The notes under the pieces were generated by a model. The model saw only the letters and a list, made by a program, of their open reading frames with translations. It made no database searches and had not been told where the DNA came from. Positions 12,601 through 27,600 of a DNA stretch of 64,000 nt are shown in pieces. How positions within the stretch are numbered: position 1 is the stretch's first letter; every line of letters starts with the position of its first letter. The translations under genes and the position numbers were made by a program. Source of the stretch: Ceratothoa steindachneri (Eukaryota > Arthropoda > Malacostraca > Isopoda > Cymothoidae); the NCBI GenBank assembly GCA_963969495.1, contig OZ018326.1, forward strand, positions 153,450,306 to 153,514,305, in the 5' to 3' direction.

Positions 12601-15600
12601 TGAGAATCATGGAGCCTACTTGAGCAATGTTATTTTTAATCGTCTCTATGTATATAGTTTCTTTCTATTCTCTTTTTTTTTTCTCATTTATGATAGTACA
12701 AATGTTCATTCTAATGATTTTTATCCACGACAACTCACAGTTTTGACTCTGGCCCCACCTTAATATCCATCCTATAATATGGTGACCAAAATTGCACCGA
12801 ATGTCAAGTGAGGCCTAACTAATGCCAGGAACAGTTTCACAATGACATCAGCACTCCTCCCAATAAACCTAAATACCTTATTAGCTTTATTCCTAGCACT
12901 TCTGCACTGCTTTCTAGGTTTTAGGTCAGAACTTACAAGGAAACCCATGTCTATTTCGCATTCTGACCTTCCTAAAATTCTCCCATTCAGTTTATAATTA
13001 TTCATTGGATTACACATACATACCTATGTATATTAAGTACACTACACTTATGTTAAATTCCATTTACCACTTCTCTGCCCATTGAAATAGTTTAGTCAAT
13101 TCATCGTGTAATACCTCAGTATCAGAGTCAGACCTTATAATCTTACATACCAGTATCATCAGCAAACTTATCAGGTAACAACTTATACCATGTTTAGATC
13201 ATTAATATAAATTAAGAACAACAGCCCCAATACAGACTCAGATTTAATCCAATCTATACTAACCTTTGCTGTTGGTCACTAAGCCACAACTAATACTATC
13301 CTGAAACTTTCCTAACAAATCTCAGTATCTAGATACTAGCTCCTCTGACCTAGTTTTGCCTGTCATTCACCCCCAAATGTAAAACAACAACTGCATCCCC
13401 TTTCAGCTCCATCACTATCCTTACAATTCTTTCTCACATATCCTCGACAAGTGACAGGGTAAACTTACCTCATCCTACTCTTACACTCACATTCACAAAA
13501 AGTCCTGCCTAAATACCTAACCTGTGAATCACCTACCACAAGCACTTCATATGTGCCTATAATCCACCTTCTCTTAGGTCTCCTAAGACATTAAACCTGT
13601 TAGTACAAGTAATAGGCTCAGACCTACACTCCCTACAGAGGTCTACTATCCCCACATCCTTAACACCAGCAGCCCTACTTCCATCTGGAACATGAGACGA
13701 CTCACTAGCTACCCATTTCTTTCCTTCCTTTAACTTTTTATGCCCTGAATTAATTTTAAAAAATGAAAAACATATTAATTACATTTATTGTTTCTATTAA
13801 GTGGTAAATAGTTAGTGGCAACAGCGCACAAATCTGATAGCGACCCTTGTGTGAACCTAAATAAAACATGTGTCATACTCATCACACTCACTTGCTAGAC
13901 TCCATATGTGTAATTTCTCTAGCTATAAGCCTTTATTTTCTATGTAACAAATTTGTCACATACAGGCATAAAGTGTTACCACCCTCCACTCACTACAATC
14001 TCCACTAGCCCTACTTCTAACTAATACAAATCAGTTAAACTTACAATCACCAGAACTCCACTTGGGTCTAGTGCCAAGATCTTTCCTAAGCTCAGTGACT
14101 AACTGCTCCAACATAGCTATCCTTTCAAAATCCTGCTTCCTTCCCTTGTCAAATTCCACTACATACTGTTATATATCACATACAACACAACCAGTCCCTA
14201 TTCCTATCATTCCACATCCAGCACAAACACGCCAAGATTCATGCTCACTTTCACCTGGATATTTACCCTCAGTCATCCACTTTTCTCTTAACTTGGTACA
14301 CTCAGCCCAATTTTACCTAATATAAAAGTCCTGAACTTATATAAAAAAGGGGCTAAATACACTCATGAAAGGGAAAGAGCAGCACACTTAATACTTTAGA
14401 AAAGCTGAAAAGAACACTTCACTATATGAATTAACTTGGGTGTATAAAAGTCCTGAACTTATATAAAAAAAGGGCTAAATACACTCATGAAAGGGAAAGA
14501 GCAGCACACTTAATACTTTAGAAAAGCTGAAAAGAACACTTCACTATATGAATTAACTTGGGTGTATAAAAGTCCTGAACTTATATAAAAAAAGGGCTAA
14601 ATACACTCATGAAAGGAAAAGAGCAGCACACTTAATACTTTAGAAAAGCTGAAAAGAACACTTCACTATATGAATTAACTTGGGTGTATAAAAGTCCTGA
14701 ACTTATATAAAAAAAGGGCTAAATACACTCATGAAAGGGAAAGAGCAGCACACTTAATACTTTAGAAAAGCTGAAAAGAGCACTTCACTATATGAATTAA
14801 CTTGGGTGTATAAAAGTCCTGAACTTATATAAAAAAAGGGCTAAATACACTCATGAAAGGGAAAGAGCAGCACACTTAATACTTTAGAAAAGCTGAAAAG
14901 AGCACTTCACTATATGAATTAACTTGGGTGTCTAACAAGGCAAGTGCTTAATCATAAACAACTGCATACTATAACCACAAAACAACAGAAAACACACTTT
15001 TATATCCCTAACAATGAAAAATTACTTACTAATTCTAAGGGAAGTAAGTGGTTCTGACTTGTGCTCTATCTTAACTCTTGCTTAGTAAGCACTTAAGGCC
15101 TAAAACTATGAATTAATTTTAGTCATTGGCATCCAGGATTATATACAGAAGTTTTACCCACTAAAGAACATTGATTTAGGAAAACCAAATTTAATTAATC
15201 ATGATGTCGTAGAAAGATGCTCAAAGTAATGCAGTACAAAGACTATGCATAATGAACATTCAAAGAAAACAGTGACATTCACATAGTAAATGTTAATTTT
15301 TTACTGTGGACAATGTGAATTGATGTAATTAAAATGATTGCAAAGTGAAATCTTCCTGTAGATATCAAAATGGTTTTAATTTTATTTTTTTGGCAGCAAT
15401 ATTTGAGGTAAGAAAATTTAATCCTATTCACTGGAAAATATGGTGCATATTTGATTCTTGCTCTGTAGGCAGTGTGTGGAAGTATTGGAAGCAGAGGAGA
15501 GGCAACATACAGTCAACAAACTCGGCAGTATTGGGTCTTTAGCAGAAACAGAGGCACCATCGACCTGAGAGTTACAAAAGCTTGAAGTAGTTTTTTAACC

Positions 15601-18600
15601 CTAATCCAAAAAGGGCATAGGGTATGAGTGGTGTCTCTCAGCAGCATAGGCACTGTCAAGCTCTGCCACAAATAGAGTGAGAGCCATTAGCGATTTGACT
15701 TTTCAGAGCTATCTGATGATCGACATAAAAATGCATAACTTGCCATAATTACAATTTCCATCTAGCACTAGGCTACTTTAAAATTCTTGAAAAAAAAAGA
15801 AGAAAATCAATAAATGCAAAAAAAATAAGAAACAAAGGGAAGAAGATGAAGCAAGCAAGTTCCACCATCAGAGAGAGGCCTACCCAAGGAGTAGGATCAT
15901 GTGTCCAATACCCAGTCAAATAAAATGGAGGATGCCAGCCTTCCTCAAAAAATACATTAGTCCACAAGTGTATGTACACAAACCCATCCAGAGTACAAGG
16001 GCAAGCAGAATCAACCATGGTTGCCCCAGTACCAGGACAGGTCATAGGGACAACATGGCAATACATCCCATAAGTGTGCACAATTTGAAAACAACAGAAA
16101 TCAACCTGAAGCTATTACAGCATTGGGAGGTAGGTCCATGGGAACTGTCGCAGTACAATGGCATGCAACCATAAAGTTCCTCTCAGCCATCACCCATCTT
16201 CCTTCTATGTAGTCAGTGTGAAGAAGAATGAAACGCTGGTCTGGTCACCCAGTCCTTGCGGACTCTATGGCACCCTCATTCCCCGCAATCCCTACATGGC
16301 CAGAAACCCAGTAGAAGATAATCTTGACATCCACCCGGATCTCGGTAACTGTGAGGCCAGGGATACTGCAAAAGAGGGATTGTGGAGATTCCAATGGCCC
16401 AAGAGCACTCAGGCCACTTTGTGAGTCCCTATAAATCACAATCCAGTCTCTGAATCTGGCACAATGCATTATCTCCTGTACCGGCTGTGTATTGCAACTA
16501 GCACCACTGTGAAGATAGACGTAGAGCCTAGTAGAGCCTGCCGACTTCAAAAAGACAGGATACAGAATCTAAGTTAATCCCCGCCTAGGACTTGGAGCCA
16601 ACCATGTATACTAGCACAGATCTAACATGATTCAAAGTGTGTTTCAAGGTCAAAAAATGCATTATGCCCGGCACTGTGGACTTTGGGAGTAGAAGCATAG
16701 CGATAAATATTCAAAGGTAGTGACCTCCAGGGTGGCATGCTGGGCAGAACCAGAGGCGCCACTAGCTTGAGAGCTATATGAGCTCTCAAAGGAGTTACTA
16801 AACTAAACCCAAAGGGCTTAAGAGTATGATTAATGTCTCTCAATATAATGCACTGTGCACAGCTCAGAGAGTGTCATTTCCCAGGCATCGACAAGAAGGG
16901 TGTCAATGGGAGACAGGCAGAAAGTACAGTTTGCCAAACAGATAGTGGTGTGGTGAATCGATTCCACCTTCCACAAAACACGCTTGGCTGCAGATGAGAG
17001 GTTGTATATATAGAGTGTAGAAGAACATATTCCAGTAGCACCGAGGTAATACAGATGATACTCAGGGAAAACATTGCGACACTGAGAACACTTCCCTACA
17101 GGATGCCTCTTCCTGCCCCATTGGGCTTGAGAGGGTTCCCCTCACCAGTACACAGACTCAATCTAGCAGAAATTCAGAGATAAAAATGTTGTCTATGAAG
17201 GAAAACCTCACAGATAGCATTTTCCAACCAGAGCAGAGCATCCGATGAAGAGTAGAACTTGAAGCACACTATACAGAAGACACGTAGCCTCCACTGTCCA
17301 GGAAAAAGCTTACCTAACATTTACCAATTTCTCCATCAACTTGCACATGCACAAGGTTAGAAAAATTGGGCAGAAAACAGGCTGGGGTCGAGGGATCTGT
17401 CCAATTGTTCAAAACGAGCACAGTAGCCATTAATCTGGGAGTACACCCTATGTCCAGAGCCTTTTGAACAGATTTAACAGAAATGCTGTCTCGCTCATCT
17501 AGGTGTCGAAACATGGCATACAGGATATTGTCCAGACCTGGGGTGGTGTTTGCACGTGAAATGACACAGGAATGCAAATAACTCAATCTAAACCTGTCAT
17601 TGAAAGGTCTCCGCCTCTGGAAGTAAAGTCCAGTCTGGGCAGCCTTCAGCAGCATAACAATATGCATTGAATGCGGCCACAAAGGACTCTACCAAGGATA
17701 CAGAGTCTGAGGTTGCAGTCCCATTCCCATTCTCCTGGAGAATGGGAGGGGTTCCTGAAAGAACTTGCCCCAAATGCTTTTGACTTGCTTCCACACCTCT
17801 CCTGTTAAGTGAAGACATATATGCCCATCAGGAAGAGCAGTAGGCGTGCTTCGAAGCATACTGTAACCTAGCTATAGCTGGATAAAATTCATCAACAGTT
17901 AAATTGTTCAGGCGGTGCTTATAGGGCATGTAGACATAATGCTTCTGTTTGAGGGCTGTCTCACAATTGGTCAAGCACCGAGGAAGCAAACGGTGTGCAA
18001 ACAGAATGACCAGATATTCTAGGAATAGTAGTTAGGCCCAAGGTGAAAGGTTGCTGGAGATCTCAATGGCTTAATCCACTGACCTAAACTCTTTGACAGG
18101 GACAGAAAAATCAGTCAATTCCTGAAATGCGGACAACCATGCCTGCTCAAGCATCACCAGGAGTGGCACAGAAAATGATAGTTGAATGGAAAAGTGGTCA
18201 CTACCATGAAGGTCATCAACCACCTCCCACCCAAAATCAGGCTGTGCATCCGGAGAGCACAAGGACAGATCAAGGCAGGAAAATGAAGCAGTTCTTGGGC
18301 AATGATGTGTAAACTCATCCATAATTATGACACCTGTTTCCAGCTCATCAATTAGGTTGACAAGGAACTGACCCCTGGGATTGAGCATGTAGTCCTCCAT
18401 GAGGAGGTGTCTACCATTCAAATCTCCAACCATGCGGTTTTGTGACTGAACTCCCCAGCGTCAAAGTCAGTTGATGGTGGAATGTACTCAGAAATTACAG
18501 TGCCAGGTATTGCAAAGGTCCTGCTATACTTGTTATGACAGCCTCAACAAAGAACGCAATTATAGTTTTCATGTAGTTAGACACATTTTTATTGTTTTAA

Positions 18601-21600
18601 CATGTTTAAATTATATTAATGAGGCTGCCCTCAATGGTGAGCACACATTTCAAGGGACACTTGAAGGTCAGAGTGGGGCTGTTATTTAGATCCTCATCTG
18701 TCTGAATACCAAGTCAGGTGAGGATTGAGAAAGAGGAATGTAATCAAAAATGTTGAAAGACCTAGTGAAAACTTACCAACACAAAGGGCTCCTAGACATG
18801 TGACCACTAAGAAGAAACAAGGGTGGTTGGTGAGCTATATCTCCCTTTCAACTGCTCCTGCCTAACCCAGTTCAGGTTTATGGACTTTTCAGGGATTAAC
18901 CTTAAATGCATTAATGAGTGATGTTCACATCCTGTACAGTGATGCACACTGACCAGAAGTTGCTCAGTAGCTGGTCCTTCCCCAAAGGTCACAGCTCCCA
19001 ATTGGGCAGCCAGAGAAGCAGGGCAACAGAGTGGATCTTCTTAGTAGGATGTACTAATCCTCAGCAAGATGGCCAAAATCTGAAAGTTTGTTGTGGCAGA
19101 CCCTGAGACAGGATGCTAAGGCTTTTAGTTCACCTCCAACAAGGTACTAAAGCCCACCTGCCCACCAGCCTTATGCACCCAAGAACAGCCACAGGGAGGT
19201 GGTTATCCCCTTACACACATGAAAGTGTTTATTCACACCCCCAATGCCCATGAACCCTAAAGGTCTGGTCTCTTGCAACCTGCATACATTAAAGGGCATT
19301 GTTTATATTGGTTTCAAAGCCTCCCTTCTGATATGACATAAGGGAGCTAGTCAAGACCTTAAACCTAGACAGAGCTTTGAGGGGGTAGTCAGAGAAAAAG
19401 GAATGCTGAGAGGCAACGAGGTGGAAGCACAACAACTTACCTAGTAATGAAGCTTCCCTAATTTATACTAAGGGTGTGAGAACCAAGTGCACCAGGCTAC
19501 ACAGGGCAACCCCCTGTAGTTAAGAAGTTGAGTACAGTTGGTACAGAAATGCACAAAGTAGGTGTTAGTGGAAGGAGGAGAGGCAAAGTTGGGGGTGGAT
19601 GGGGCACTGAGTCCCATCAGCACACAACCAGAATAACACATCGCCATGCCCCTTATGGGGCAGTTGAAGAACACACCAATGAAAGGGTAAAGGAAGTCGG
19701 GAGTAGAAAGAGTGGATGGAAGGATGAAGGCAGGCTAAGAATTGGTACAGAAAGATGAGGTGGGGGTTAGCAGAAGGAGGAGAGGCTAAGCTGGGGTTGG
19801 ACGGAGAACTGAGCCCCATCAGCAGTGTGGTCAGGAAAACATTGTTGTGTCCTTTACAGGGTGTATTAGTCTAGGTGCATGAGGTTGGGAGGTATGGGCT
19901 TCCAAGGGCTATTTTATTATGATTGGAAGTTGGTAAGAGGATAATGTCATATGGTATTGCCAGGTCGTTTTGTTGGCTAGGTTAGGTGAGCAGAGGGTGA
20001 TGCCCAGAAAGGTGTCTTGGGAGTAGGTGTTGAAGGGTTTGCAACAATGGATGTAAGTCGAGCCAAATCAGGACTTCCATTTGGTTGCTAACCATACTCA
20101 ATGTGACTTAGTTTTTCTCAAATGGAAATGAGTGTTTCCTCTCAGCAGGCAAGACCCCTTTCCTCATTTCTACAATATAGTACATGACCTCAAACCTGGT
20201 AGCCATGACTAGTCAAGACTTAGAAAAGATAAATACTATGAGCTTTAGATATACAGCAGACTTGTAAGCAAGAGTAATATGGGTGATGGCCAAATTTTCT
20301 CTATTCTTTTTATATTGACACATGCAAATGAAGACTCAATACATGCAATAGAGTTTTGATGATAGTGCAACTACATAATCCTAAAATTATGAACTAAACA
20401 AAAACTGATGATAAAATGAATTAAAGATACCTTATAAGATGACATTAAGCGTTCAATGGCATCTGCTCCCGAAATTAACATATTTTTAGATGTAGCAAAA
20501 TATTCAGTTCTGGAAGATACATCATCATGCTCATCATCTGATATTAAAATTAGAAAAGTCAATTGTTTTATTAAGATTCTTATAATTACTACATATGGTG
20601 GATATCAGACACAAAGTGATTTTAAAATAAAGATATTGAAATTTGGAAAGAATACTCTTCAGTTAAATACCATATTGCCCAACTACCAAGTGCTGACATG
20701 CATTTGTACCATTAGATGGAAAACAGTCAAAATAGGACAAATTGGAGAAAAAGCAGTAGCTGAGGACCAGAAAACACCCTGAGCTAATCCAAGGCAACCT
20801 AATACATGCAAGGAAATATTATGTGAAAATATGCTCTCAGCATAGCAGCTCTGCCCATTCATGAATCAGTGGTTATGCACATATAGCAGCGACCACAGTT
20901 ATAGCAAAAGACTTTGGCATCATAAAGCTTTGCCCTGTAAATGCCTATCTAAACAAGGAATGGTACCAAAATGTCTCTTAAAAGAAACTCCTATGAATGA
21001 CCCATTCAGCATTTTGATTATCAATTAATTTCCATGATAGACCAAGGTCTCATCAGGGACATGGCTAGGAAACCAGGGCAGAGGAGTTGGTACACCAGAT
21101 GCTCTACTATGACTTAAATTTTCTATAAGATAACAACATACCTCAAAGGATAACAAAAGCTGCAAGGGTCTATCAGAGGTCATCGAGTCAACACACACCC
21201 CATAGATTGTGTCTGAACTACACATATCAATAATATAAGATATACATAAATTGAAATTGCAATGTGTAATTGCCAGAATACAACTTAAAAGCCATGATAA
21301 CCTACACTCCCAATATAGTCATCTAACCTGAGCTTGAAAACATCTAAATTTAAACTACTTATTGTCTCCTATGGTAAACCATTCCAGTAATCTACCACTC
21401 TGTTGGTGAAAATACTTTCTCACATCCAGCCTAAACCTGTTTTTTAAAAATTTTCAAATGGTGGCCACCTAGTCCTATTACTAACTTCCAATTTAAAGAA
21501 CTTGCTAAGAGCAAACTTCTCTACCCCAGAACATTTTAAAAAGCTCAATCATATCCCCCTCACACACCTTTCAAATGAGAACATATTTATTACCTTGAAC

Positions 21601-24600
21601 CTATATACATATTCAAGGTGCTTCAGGGACAGTATCATCTTTGTTACCGTCCTTTGCACCGACTCTAGCAGGTTGATATCATGTCTAAAATGCGGTGACC
21701 ATGCTTGTATACAGTACTCTAATAAATGTGGCCTGACATACACGAGCTGTAGAGTTTAAGTATAACCTATTTACATTTATAAATAACATTTCTCTTAATA
21801 AAGCCCAACACTAATTGCTCTATTTTTTGCCTCAATACACTGCTTAGAAAAGCTCAGTGACCTATCACTACTATTACTACTAATTCCTTCTCATTCTCTG
21901 CTCCATTCAGCCAATGCCCATTCATTTCATAGCCAAATTCTCTATTACCTCCTCACATGTAAATAACTTTACATATTTTAAGGTTAAATTTCATTTATCA
22001 CTTTTGTGCCCTACCTACTAACTTATTTAAGTCACTCTGCACTTTAAAGCTACACTCAACTTCTTTGACTACAGCTGCCAATTTAGTGTCATCAGCAAAA
22101 ATTGACACTTTGCCCCAAGATCATTAATATAAACTATGAATAATAATGGACCTAGAACTAATCTCTGAGGTACGCCATTGATGATGTCCCTCCACTGTGA
22201 CCTCACCCCATTCAGTACCACTCTGTTTCCTCTCTTTAAGCTATCCAATTCAAAACTTTACCACATATCATATGAATTTATTAATTTGTGAACTAGTCTC
22301 CTATGTGGAACCTTATCAAAGGCTTTGATAAAATCTAAGCAAATTACATACATCATCATTCCCTCCCTTATCTAATTGTTTATTTACATAATCCATAAAA
22401 TCCAGTAAATTTGTTAAATACGATTTCCCTCTTCTAAACCCATGCTGAGCATCATTTATTAAACTACTCTTTCTAGATGCTCAGAAATACTATCCTCACT
22501 ACCTTTAAGAATTTTACAAACTTTAAAAGTTAAGCTTACTTACTTAAAGTTATTTGGGTCCTCTTTACTTCCCTTTTTAAAAATTGGCACTACATTCAGT
22601 AATTCCAATCATTAGGAATTTTTCCAATATCCAGTGATCTAGTATCTATTTTCCCAAGAACTACTGCAATATTTTCTATACCTGCTTTAAGTAACCTAGA
22701 ATGAATGTCATCTGGGCCAGATTGCTTTACTAGTATTCAAATCAATTATAATCCCTTTAATGATTTCCCTATCTACATTAATGGCATTCGACAAATCCAC
22801 TGATCTAGAACTATCACAAATTAAACTATTCAGATTCTCTTCTGTAAATACTGAAGCAAAATGATCATTAAGTACCTCTAATATTTCTTCATCAGATTCT
22901 TTCACAACTCCTTCATATCTAATAGGCACTATTTTATCTCTGCTAGATTAATTTCTGCTGCCCTTTAGCTTTTCTTAATTATTTAATTTAATTCATTCCT
23001 AGTTGCCCGAAAATGATTCAGATCTTCAACAGTACCTTCCTTCCTCCTGTAATCTATGTTATGATCTTTCTTCTCAGAAATTTTCCTAGCTATCTCAAGA
23101 TTCCACCATAATGGTCTCCTACATTTCTTGCTAATGACCTTTATAGGGATGCACTACTCTTGGACTACATTTAATATAGTCTTAAAAGCATAGCGCATCT
23201 TGTACGTATTCTTAACATTGAATTCTACATCTGCTAACCTGATTCAGCAGGTTTCTAAGTTTTACATAACACCTCCCCCCCCATTAAACTTTTGAGTTGT
23301 AGTAGTGTTTATTGATGTTCTAACATTCCCTATTCCCAAGTTAAAACAAACTATCTTATCACTAATTCCCAATGCTTCCCCCCACAGTCAATTTCTGAAC
23401 CAAGTGATCATCATTTGAAAGAACCAGATCTAATATATTGGCACCCCTTGTTGGCTTATTAACAAATTGACTAAAGAAATTATCTTTAAAACATTCTATG
23501 AATTTACACCTTGCTCTATCCCTTCCTATCATATTTTCCCAATCTACAGAGCTTAAATTAAAGTCACCTAGAATAACTATTTGCTTCACATCCTTTACTT
23601 ATTTCCCTTATCATTAGCTAGTCTAGATTATCTATCAGTCTGTCCAGGTGGTCTGTAAAAAGCCATCAATGTAGTATCCTCTTTTTACTGACCCTAATAT
23701 CAATCCACAGTGACTTCTTCCTGCTTTATTGAATTATTTAGATTTGAAGCAATGTTATTTCTTATATAAATAATTATCCCACCACCAGTCCTAACTCTCC
23801 TTTGATTAATGTACATATCATAACCCTCTAATAAAATCCAACCACATTGTGATTAAATTTAACTTCAACAACCTATGATTTTGTTACACATTCTATGTCT
23901 ATATCTTCCTCAATTACAAACTAAATAATTCATCCTTCTTATTTCTAAGACTATGAGCATTGGTATAGAGACAACTCAGCCCTCCTATTCCTGAAGCACC
24001 TCTTTTAGCCTAAATACCTTCATATCTCTTCCCTTTCCCTAACCCTCCACCCTGTCTACCTTCAGTACAATTTTGTCCTCTTATATTTCCTTGATCACTA
24101 TCATTATTTAGTTTCCCACCTGTAAAGACCTAATAACACAATCACTCTTTCCACCACACATCTACCCAATCCCTACTCAAGTGCAGTCCATCCCTCACAC
24201 ATTTCACTTTTCCATATACTCATCTCACACATCTACAAATATTACACCTTCCATCTATCTCACACATACTCATTGCACATTCATTCAACCTAATTACATG
24301 AGACATCCATTCTCAGATGCACACCTGTCCCGATACTTTTCATGCAACCTGCTTTTACCTTTTCAATCAACCTCTTATTATACCTCACATGCACCCACTC
24401 TCTAAAAATCTTTCACTCCTACATGTATAATCACAACTGCATCCCTTGCACCATAATTTTAAGAGCCCAATTCAAAACGCTTGTTATTTTTGTATATTAA
24501 ATTAGTATAGACCTACAAAAAGGTATGTTTTCCCAAATTTAAACTTCTTTCAATAGGAATTTTCACTAATTACTCTGTATTTGAGCCTTTGAATCTTTAA

Positions 24601-27600
24601 ATAAATACATGCAATTTTTTAAGTTCTTAATAAATTTATTTGAAATTAAGCCCATGAGTCTACAGGAAATTTAGTGTAGGTATTTTGGAAAAAATAAATG
24701 TTATCAAATATCAAAGCTTAGATCTTGGATTTCACCATTCAAAATCAGCTAGGTATATAAAAAAATATATAAGAAAAGTAATTAATCAGTTGGCATAAAA
24801 TTAGTAAGCAGGATAAAAAAGAAATTTTTTGAGAGCTACCACTTTAAATTTATGAATTTTGACAGTTTGAGTGAAAACTTATGTATGGAGTTAAAGCTAG
24901 CCTGTAAATGTGGTAAGACAGTTCTGACCTTCAATTATAAATAAATGAGTTTGATTTCCTTCCAACTCTAACTCCATGAATAAAAAAAATTTGACTCAAG
25001 ACTCTTTGGACAATTATGCCTAACTCCAAGTCTCCAGCCCTAATCAAAACTCCCTGGAACCTGCAGGTGATCCTAAAAAATGGGTTAAGAAGCGGAAGCC
25101 TCCAAATTGTAACAACCTGTAACTATTAGTAAGCAAAGAATGGAAGGCCATCTCTCAGTATTTGCTCTTTTAGTTAAAATCCAGCTAGAACAAAGTCTAG
25201 AAGTTATTTATTTATGTTCTTTGTAGGAGTCATAAAACCTATTAAATATATACAGTGGGTGCATTAAGTATCCAATACATTGCAATGTTTATTTAACACA
25301 CAATTGTACAAAACCATATATTCTAATTAATATAATAAACTCAATTTAGAATCTCTCAGTATAACAATCATTGGATTTAGCAACCATATGCAGCATTTAG
25401 CAATATAACCAGTCACTTCAACCATAACATCACTCATTTTGTTTAGTGACTGGCTTGATAATAAAATCTATGGAAATGGATGACATAGAGTTAGCTTGTA
25501 TCAATTATTTGCAGTATGAGTGTGTGCAGGAAGGATGCAACCAAGCCCACCGCTGTGATAAGTGTGTGTTAAGTTCTAAGTGCTACCACCTCTACAGTAC
25601 ATTAGTGATAATTATATTATTACTTGTACAGTGTACACCTATTGTTAAGTATTCAGTATTGTAAGTTTAAGGTGTCAAGTAAACAGGAAAGACCCAAGTC
25701 CATACAGTGTGTATATGTTCAGTGTGTGATTGGCATTACTTGACTTCCACCTGATTTGTACATGACTATAGAAAAGTTTTCTACCAAGCTGAATACAAAA
25801 TAGTATTTCTATCAATATTTCAGGTGTATGTCCATTGTTAACCCTGCAAAGGATATATTAGGTTTGAAAACATCGATCAACTCCCTTACTATAGCAACTT
25901 GTACTCAGTAAAGTACCGCTAAATTATGACCACTGGATATGGCAATCTTTTGGATTTTATTAACCAACTTTCCTTCTAAATTCATCATCATATTGAGGGT
26001 TTCAATATTAGCATTCATTTTTCAACCAATCAAATTAAGAAACAACAAAGCAAAAACAAAATGGTAGTGTCAAAAGTATCCACTACATTTATAAAAATGA
26101 TCTAATACTTAGTCATTTAATGTCAATTTGCCACTAAGGTTTCTAATCACTTAATAATTCTGTAGCAAATTTTTTGGGGGGAGGAGCCCACCTGGCAACT
26201 TCCTACTTGGGTATAATTCTGTAGCAAGTCTCCCATAAAGCTTAGAAGGTAAATTAACCCATTCAATTGACACACTTCTCAGGCCAACAAGGTGGTCTTG
26301 GGTCACTACTTTGGATACTAAATTTGAATTTACACTGCTTTGGATACTTAATTTTAATTTTCACTAGAAATGTATTGTTTCCTTAGCTGTATGCTTAGGA
26401 TCATTGTGCATTGGAAGAAACATCCTTTTGGCATTTTCAGGGCCCATGCAGATGGGTCAAGATGATTCTCAAGAATTTATCAGTATATCTGAGCATTCAT
26501 ATTCTCTTCAATGATATGAAGTCCTTGACTATCTATCCTTGACTGTTAGGGTGGCATTCTTTGAACATAAGCATAACCTGGTTGCCTCCAAAAATGGCTG
26601 TTATTGTGACCAAACAGCTCAATCTTTGTTTCATCTTACCAAAATACTTGGTCAGCAAAGTGTACCTGTATCTCCAGATGATCATTTGCAAATTTTAGAG
26701 CTTTGTGGACATAAATAGGCTTAAACAATGTTGCCTTCCTTGGTTTTCTTGAGCAATATCCACCTCTTTGGAGTACTCACCTAAGTGTATTTTTACCTAG
26801 TACATCCGTGCAGAATCCAAATCTAACTGAATCTCAGATAGAGTCAGTCTTGGGTTCTTCATGACTTACCAGACAATAGATCTTACCACACTATATGATA
26901 TTTCTGGAGAGGAGACTGAGAACATGGTAGACTGATGAGACTTGAACCGATGAATTGTGAAACCTATAAATGACCTAAGGGTTCTAAATTGTTGTGATAT
27001 TTTCCTATATCCAATATTTTTAGGAAAAGCAATAAGTTTAGAAACCACAAAACTTTTGCCCATGAATGTACAATGCGGGATTGACACAAATGATGGTATT
27101 CTTAATCCATCACCATGAAGAGAACTTGATTTAATTTAATTATACTGACACTGTCCAATTAATATTGATATGAAGATTTTTTTTAAATGTGAGATCTTTC
27201 TAACTGTAATAATAAGCAATTAGTTGATTTTTTTTAAGTTTTGCATTTTTAACTTCAAATTATTCCTTAGAATATTTTTTAATCCATATTTTAGCACTAA
27301 TATACTTTTCCTTTAAAAACAAAAGAACTACATAATGAACAGATCACAAAAACTAATTATACTAATTTAGACACAGCAATTATCAACATAGTAAATAGTA
27401 CCTACATTGACTTTCAGCCACTCTTTAAAAGGCTTTCTATATTTTTCAGGCCAAGAACTAAATCTTTTAAAGTATATGCCTGTCAATACTGAGGAAATCC
27501 TATCTCATCTTTCTAATATTTTGTCAATTCATTTCAATTTTCATCAAGCCATTAGCATATTACTAAAGTTTATCTATCTTGTTATTGAAAGAATCCTGAG

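Noticed and set aside
18071..18433. Host endonuclease gene
   Set aside because: The GDLNGRH and GSDH motifs belong to the LINE endonuclease and are followed by RT and RNase H remnants on the same strand.
25249..25300. Left end of a complete Tc1 element
   Set aside because: TACAGTGGGTGC looks right, but no matching inverted end was found right of the transposase relic at 27110.
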